Assembly (NCBI RefSeq): GCF_000243395.2 | Contig: NZ_CM001484.1 | Location: forward strand, 3,280,524 to 3,344,523 | Length of the DNA stretch: 64,000 bases | Origin: Saccharomonospora glauca K62 | GTDB taxonomy: Bacteria; Actinomycetota; Actinomycetes; Mycobacteriales; Pseudonocardiaceae | Direction of reading: 5' to 3' | Shown: positions 60,450 through 64,000 of the stretch, piece by piece | How the letters are laid out: every line of letters starts with the position of its first letter | Numbering within the stretch: the stretch's first letter is position 1 | Notes under the pieces: generated by a model | What the model saw: only the letters and a program-made list of their open reading frames with translations | Databases searched by the model: none | Told to the model about the DNA's origin: nothing | Program-made: the position numbers and the translations under genes

Positions 60450-61289
60450 GTGCCAGTAGCAGTGATCACAGACTCGACGGCCTGCCTGCCCGAACAACTG
60501 GCCGCTCAGTGGGGAATTTCCGTCGTCCAGCTCCTGATCGAGGCCAACGGACGAATCGACGACGAGTCCCGTTTCGACAGGGCGGAACTGGTGGAGACGC
60601 TACGTGCGGGCAAGCCGGTCACGACGAGCCCTCCCGACCCCGGGGCGTTCTTCTGGACCTACCAGGACGCGGTGAGCGCGGGCGCCGAGGCCATCGTCAG
60701 CGTCCACATCTCCCGCCGCCTCTCCGCCACGGCCGAGGCGGCCAGGGAGGCCGCACAGCAGGTGCGGGTCCCCGTCCACGTGATCGACAGCGCTACCACC
60801 AGCATGAGCCTCGGCTTCGCCGCGCTGTCCGCCGCCCGCGCCGCCGCGGCGGGCGCCGGCCCGCAGCGTGTCGTCGAAACGGCCCAGCGACGCTCCAGCG
60901 CCAGCAGGGAGTTCATCTACGTGGACACGCTGGAGTACCTGCGTCGCGGTGGCCGCATCGGCCGGGCGGCGGCACTACTGGGCAGCGCGCTCGCCCTCAA
61001 ACCACTGCTCACCGTGCAAGACGGCGAGGTGACCGCCCTCACGAAGGCCTCCGGATCGCGGCGGGCCCTTTCCAAACTGGCCGACCTCGCCGTCGCCGAG
61101 GCCGGGGACCGCGCCGTCGACATCGCCGTGGCGAGCGCGACGCCGTCGGACCGCGAGCTGAGCCTCGTGGAGCAGTTGCGCGGCCGTATCCCCCGGCTGA
61201 ACGACATCATGCTGGTCAACGCCAGCACCGTGATCACCGCGCACGTCGGCCCCGAAGCCCTCGGCATCACGGTGGCACCCGTACCGTGA
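60450..61289 (+). CDS. DegV-family fatty-acid-binding protein
   Basis: The 279-residue protein has the DegV two-domain fold. The N-terminal AVITDSTACLP (Asp-Ser pattern) and TSPPDPGAFFWTY begin the ligand site. SVHISRRLSATAEAAREAA and the basic YLRRGGRIG segment follow. DegV/FakB-type proteins bind a fatty acid and may present it to a kinase (FakA), but no fakA-like gene is seen here. Ligand and partner are therefore unknown. The GTG at 60450 is chosen over the ATG at 60420 because a leaderless -10 fits. It is divergent from etfB. Confidence 0.9.
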   Translation: MPVAVITDSTACLPEQLAAQWGISVVQLLIEANGRIDDESRFDRAELVETLRAGKPVTTSPPDPGAFFWTYQDAVSAGAEAIVSVHISRRLSATAEAAREAAQQVRVPVHVIDSATTSMSLGFAALSAARAAAAGAGPQRVVETAQRRSSASREFIYVDTLEYLRRGGRIGRAAALLGSALALKPLLTVQDGEVTALTKASGSRRALSKLADLAVAEAGDRAVDIAVASATPSDRELSLVEQLRGRIPRLNDIMLVNASTVITAHVGPEALGITVAPVP

Positions 61290-61368
61290 CCGTCGGGCAC
61301 GCCGCCGTCCTTCCCGGACCACCCCACGCCGAAGTGGACGGCGCGCGCCGACGTGGCAGCATGACGGC

Positions 61369-61737
61369 ATGTCCACATCCCGTCCCGTGTGCAGCATGGA
61401 GGGCTGTGAGCAGCCGATCCTGCTGAATCCCGAGGAACGCACGGTGTGCGCCGCGTGCGAGCTGCGCGGTGGCCCGCCACCTCGACCACAGGCCGTGGAG
61501 GAGCAGCCGACCTCGGAGGGCGGTATGCCCGAAGGACTGACCTGCGCCCGCCCGGACTGCGGACGGCCCATCCTGAACCTCGAGGACCCGGATTGGGCCG
61601 AACCACCGAAGCTCACCCGCGCCGAGCGGGAGGCCGCGGGACTGCGTACCGAGTGCTGGCTCCACCACATGGAGACCCACGGCCTCACCGGCAAGTACGT
61701 CTTCCGTCCCGGCGAGGGCGTCGAGAAGGCCGGGTGA
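61369..61737 (+). CDS. small protein with two Cys-rich probable zinc modules
   Basis: The 122-residue protein contains two similar halves. Module 1 has C8-x4-C13 followed by EQPILLNPE, then C27-x2-C30. Module 2 has C59-x4-C64 followed by GRPILNLEDP, then C96-x2-H99. Each could bind one zinc ion, and the shared CxxxxCxxPIL text suggests internal duplication. No family name is recognised. It has no Shine-Dalgarno; CAGCAT lies six bases before the ATG, so it may be leaderless. It follows the DegV gene by 79 bp. A nucleic-acid or protein-binding role is possible but not shown. Confidence 0.65.
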   Translation: MSTSRPVCSMEGCEQPILLNPEERTVCAACELRGGPPPRPQAVEEQPTSEGGMPEGLTCARPDCGRPILNLEDPDWAEPPKLTRAEREAAGLRTECWLHHMETHGLTGKYVFRPGEGVEKAG

Positions 61738-61906
61738 CGTTTCCGTCCCGCGAGGGTTCGGGGATCGTCCCTCCCGCAGCGGATTGGTTCGCCCGCCACG
61801 GGAGAGGTGGCCGGGTGGCGATCTCGGTCACGTCGGCGGGTCTCCCGACGAGCCGGATGATGAACTGAGACCGTGCCGCGGCCGTCGTGGCCTCGGGCCT
61901 CGCCGT

Positions 61907-61922
61907 CCGTTCCACCGAACGG
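61907..61922 (+). terminator. short hairpin after the Cys-rich gene
   Basis: CCGTTC-CACC-GAACGG forms a perfect 6-bp stem 170 bp after the stop and about 90 bp before the methyltransferase start. It is a possible terminator. The rest of the 276-bp gap shows no gene. Confidence 0.3.
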
Positions 61923-62013
61923 CGGCGACGCTCACCCGCCGACGGGAACGGCCGCCACGGTAGTTTCCTCCTGAGTCGACCGCCGAACCGAACGCCGCGA
62001 GGAGAACGCACGC

Positions 62014-62790
62014 GTGTCACCCCGAACCACCGCCGGGACGCCCGGCCTGCACCTCACGGGCGAACGGACAGCCCCCGACGTGCCCGAGGAGAACTACTGG
62101 TTCCGCAGGCACGAGGCCGCCTACCTGGCACTCGCACCGTTGTGCCGGGACGCGGTGGTGCTGGAGGCCGGGTGCGGCGAGGGGTACGGCGCGGCCCTGC
62201 TGGCCGAGTACGCCCGGTCGGTGCTCGCGCTCGACTACGACGAGCCCACCACGACCCACGTGGCGCAACGGTACCCGAAGCTCGGTGTGGTGCGCGGCAA
62301 CCTCGCGTTCCTGCCCGTGGCCACCGGCTCGATCGACGTGGTGGCCAACCTCCAGGTGATCGAGCATCTGTGGGACCAGGCCGGGTTCCTCGCCGAATGT
62401 CGTCGGGTACTACGGCCCGGCGGTCGGCTGCTGGTCACCACCCCCAACCGCCTGACCTTCACCCCGGACTCCGGCACCCCGCTCAATCCCTACCACACCA
62501 GGGAACTCTCACCGTCCGAATTGGATGAGCTGTTGCGTGAGGCGGGGTTCGCGGTGGAGCGTCTCGCCGGCGTCCACCACGGACCGGCGCTCACCGAACT
62601 CGACCGCCGACACGGCGGGTCGATCATCGACGCCCAACTCGCCGTCGTCATGGGCAGTCTTCCGGGGCAGGCCACGTGGCCACGAGACCTGCTCGCCGAC
62701 GTCGAGGCGATCACCGCCGACGACTTCGTGCTGCGGGACGACGACCTCGACTCCAGCCTCGACCTCCTCGCCGTGGCGGTGCGCCGATGA
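62014..62790 (+). CDS. SAM-dependent methyltransferase (Rv3030-like)
   Basis: The 258-residue protein has class I methyltransferase motifs: VLEAGCGEGYGAALL (about 49-63, motif I), ALDYDE (motif II), VVANLQVIEHLWD and LRPGGRLLVTTPN. Its place next to a GH57 gene and near etfBA matches M. tuberculosis Rv3030, a methyltransferase linked to 6-O-methylglucose lipopolysaccharide (MGLP) synthesis. A sugar hydroxyl is therefore the likely acceptor, by synteny only. The GTG at 62014 follows GAGGAGAA. The stop overlaps the GH57 start by ATGA. Confidence 0.87.
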   Translation: MSPRTTAGTPGLHLTGERTAPDVPEENYWFRRHEAAYLALAPLCRDAVVLEAGCGEGYGAALLAEYARSVLALDYDEPTTTHVAQRYPKLGVVRGNLAFLPVATGSIDVVANLQVIEHLWDQAGFLAECRRVLRPGGRLLVTTPNRLTFTPDSGTPLNPYHTRELSPSELDELLREAGFAVERLAGVHHGPALTELDRRHGGSIIDAQLAVVMGSLPGQATWPRDLLADVEAITADDFVLRDDDLDSSLDLLAVAVRR

Positions 62791-64000
62791 CCGACACCGA
62801 GGGCACGTTCTGTCTCGTCCTCCACAGCCACCTTCCGTGGCTGGCACACCACGGCAACTGGCCCGTCGGTGAGGAATGGCTCTACCAGGCGTGGGCGCAC
62901 TCCTACGTTCCCGTGGTCGACCTGCTGCGACGGTTCGCCGACGAGGGGCGTCGCGACGTTCTCACCCTGGGCGTCACGCCCGTCCTGGCGGCCCAGCTCG
63001 ACGACCCCTACACGCTGCGCGCGTTCCACGAGTGGGTGGGCCACTGGACCCTGCGGGCCAATCAGGCGGCGATGCTGTGGCGAGGTGACGAATTGCTGTC
63101 CGATCTCGCCGTCGCGGAACACCGCACCGCCCACCACGTCCTGGCCGAGGCCGAGAGCCACTGGCGCCACGGGTTCTCCCCCCTCCTGCGGTCACTCGTG
63201 GACGCCGAGGTGATCGAGCTCCTCGGCGGCCCGGCGACCCACCCGTTCCAGCCTCTGCTCGACCGCCGGGTACGAGCGTTCGCGCTGCGCACCGGCCTCA
63301 CGGACACGGCGCTGCGGATCGGCCATCGCCCCGAGGGCATCTGGGCGCCCGAATGCGGTTACGCGCCCGGCATGGAGCACGACTACGCCGAGGCGGGCGT
63401 GCGCCGGTTCCTCGTCGACGGCCCGTCCCTGCACGGCGACACCGCCGCGGCCCGCACCGTCGGCTCCTCCGATGTGGTGTGTTTCGGCCGCGACCTGGAG
63501 GTGACCTATCGGGTCTGGTCCCCGAAGGCCGGCTATCCGGGCCACAGCGCCTACCGAGACTTCCACACCTGGGCACACGAGGTCGGCATCAAGCCGGCGC
63601 GCGTGACCGGGAAACACATCGCGCCCGAGGACAAGGCCCCCTACGACCCGGCGCTCGCGGCCGACGCGCTGCGCCTGCACGTCAAGGACTTCGTCGAGAC
63701 CGTGGTGCGCAGGCTGCGCTCGCTGCGCGAGAAACACGGACGTCCGGCGCTCGTCGTGGCCGCCTACGACACCGAGCTGTTCGGCCACTGGTGGCACGAG
63801 GGCCCCCAGTGGCTGGAAGCTGTCCTGCGAGCCCTTCCCGAGGCCGGCGTTCGCGTCACCACGCTACGTGGGGCGTTGGAGGCGGGTCATCTCGGCGGAC
63901 CGGTGGAGCTGCCCGCCTCGTCGTGGGGCTCGGGCAAGGACTGGCGGGTGTGGGACGGGGAACAGGTCGCCGACCTGGTGCAGGCCAACGCCGCCCTCCA
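62787..64000 (+). CDS. GH57 alpha-glucan branching-type enzyme (Rv3031-like), 3' end outside the window
   Basis: The visible 404 codons hold the catalytic part of a glycoside hydrolase family 57 enzyme. VLHSHLPWLAHHG is the first conserved region (H13, H15), E189 in WAPECGY is the nucleophile, and D328 in AAYDTELFGHWW is the acid/base. These match 1,4-alpha-glucan branching enzymes such as Rv3031 of the MGLP pathway. It should act on cytosolic alpha-glucan. The ATG overlaps the methyltransferase stop, giving a coupled operon. In M. tuberculosis the glucosyltransferase Rv3032 follows, but that region lies beyond the window. Confidence 0.92.
   Translation, partial: MTDTEGTFCLVLHSHLPWLAHHGNWPVGEEWLYQAWAHSYVPVVDLLRRFADEGRRDVLTLGVTPVLAAQLDDPYTLRAFHEWVGHWTLRANQAAMLWRGDELLSDLAVAEHRTAHHVLAEAESHWRHGFSPLLRSLVDAEVIELLGGPATHPFQPLLDRRVRAFALRTGLTDTALRIGHRPEGIWAPECGYAPGMEHDYAEAGVRRFLVDGPSLHGDTAAARTVGSSDVVCFGRDLEVTYRVWSPKAGYPGHSAYRDFHTWAHEVGIKPARVTGKHIAPEDKAPYDPALAADALRLHVKDFVETVVRRLRSLREKHGRPALVVAAYDTELFGHWWHEGPQWLEAVLRALPEAGVRVTTLRGALEAGHLGGPVELPASSWGSGKDWRVWDGEQVADLVQANAAL

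Overview
The window is a high-GC actinobacterial chromosome segment with dense genes and almost no mobile DNA. Protein families and gene order point to the order Pseudonocardiales. The secreted polyester hydrolase is very close, as I remember that sequence, to Cut190 of Saccharomonospora viridis, so Saccharomonospora or a near relative is my best guess. Actinobacterial cofactor biology recurs: F420-type oxidoreductases, a mycothiol-dependent isomerase fold, and PriA serving both His and Trp synthesis. Several blocks keep the gene order of Mycobacterium tuberculosis: idsA2/Rv2175c/pknL/aroG, hisH-priA-hisF-hisI-trpE-Rv1610-trpCBA-lgt, and fixA/fixB next to the Rv3030/Rv3031 methylglucose-polysaccharide genes.

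Layout. 1-6.3 kb: an Hsp70-family ATPase cut by the window edge, a divergent Lhr-type helicase, and peptide deformylase. 6.4-12.9 kb: a secreted peptidase-like protein, a HEPN protein coupled to a mycothiol-dependent isomerase-fold protein under a perfect LexA box, a YbaK/GNAT pair, a DUF3237 protein, an EamA transporter and a cation exchanger. 13-21 kb: a DUF885 protein, a GGPP synthase-like gene followed by a CrtI-like desaturase, an F420-type LLM oxidoreductase and a large LuxR-type (LAL) regulator. 21.1-22.0 kb: the polyester hydrolase. 22.0-22.8 kb: remains of a divergent CGNR-regulator/MFS-transporter pair. 22.8-28.1 kb: an Rv2175c homologue, PknL with four PASTA domains, a wax-ester synthase-like acyltransferase and class II DAHP synthase (aroG). 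28.2-35.5 kb: a secreted serine protease, then gltD and gltB with a small ORF overlapping both. 35.8-38.8 kb: a cobalamin riboswitch followed by btuF-btuC-btuD.

38.8-50.7 kb is amino-acid synthesis: lgt, trpA, trpB, trpC, a Trp-operon membrane protein, trpE, a divergent TetR regulator, hisI, hisF, a GT-C-type membrane glycosyltransferase, an F420-type PPOX protein, priA and hisH. No trpF is present, and PriA is expected to supply that step. 50.7-53.8 kb: an MFS transporter, then a coupled operon of a PHP hydrolase, a metallophosphoesterase and an 83-residue unknown. 54-56.2 kb: a VanW-family protein and a DUF5302 protein whose ribosome-binding site lies in a perfect 15-bp inverted repeat. 56.3-60.2 kb: a valine-dehydrogenase-type enzyme, an enoyl-CoA hydratase and etfB-etfA. 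60.4-64 kb: a DegV protein, a small Cys-rich protein, an Rv3030-like methyltransferase and a GH57 enzyme running off the window.

Many genes have a TANNNT box 6-8 nt before the start codon and no ribosome-binding site, so leaderless transcription looks common. No rRNA, tRNA, CRISPR array, insertion sequence or prophage gene was recognised.
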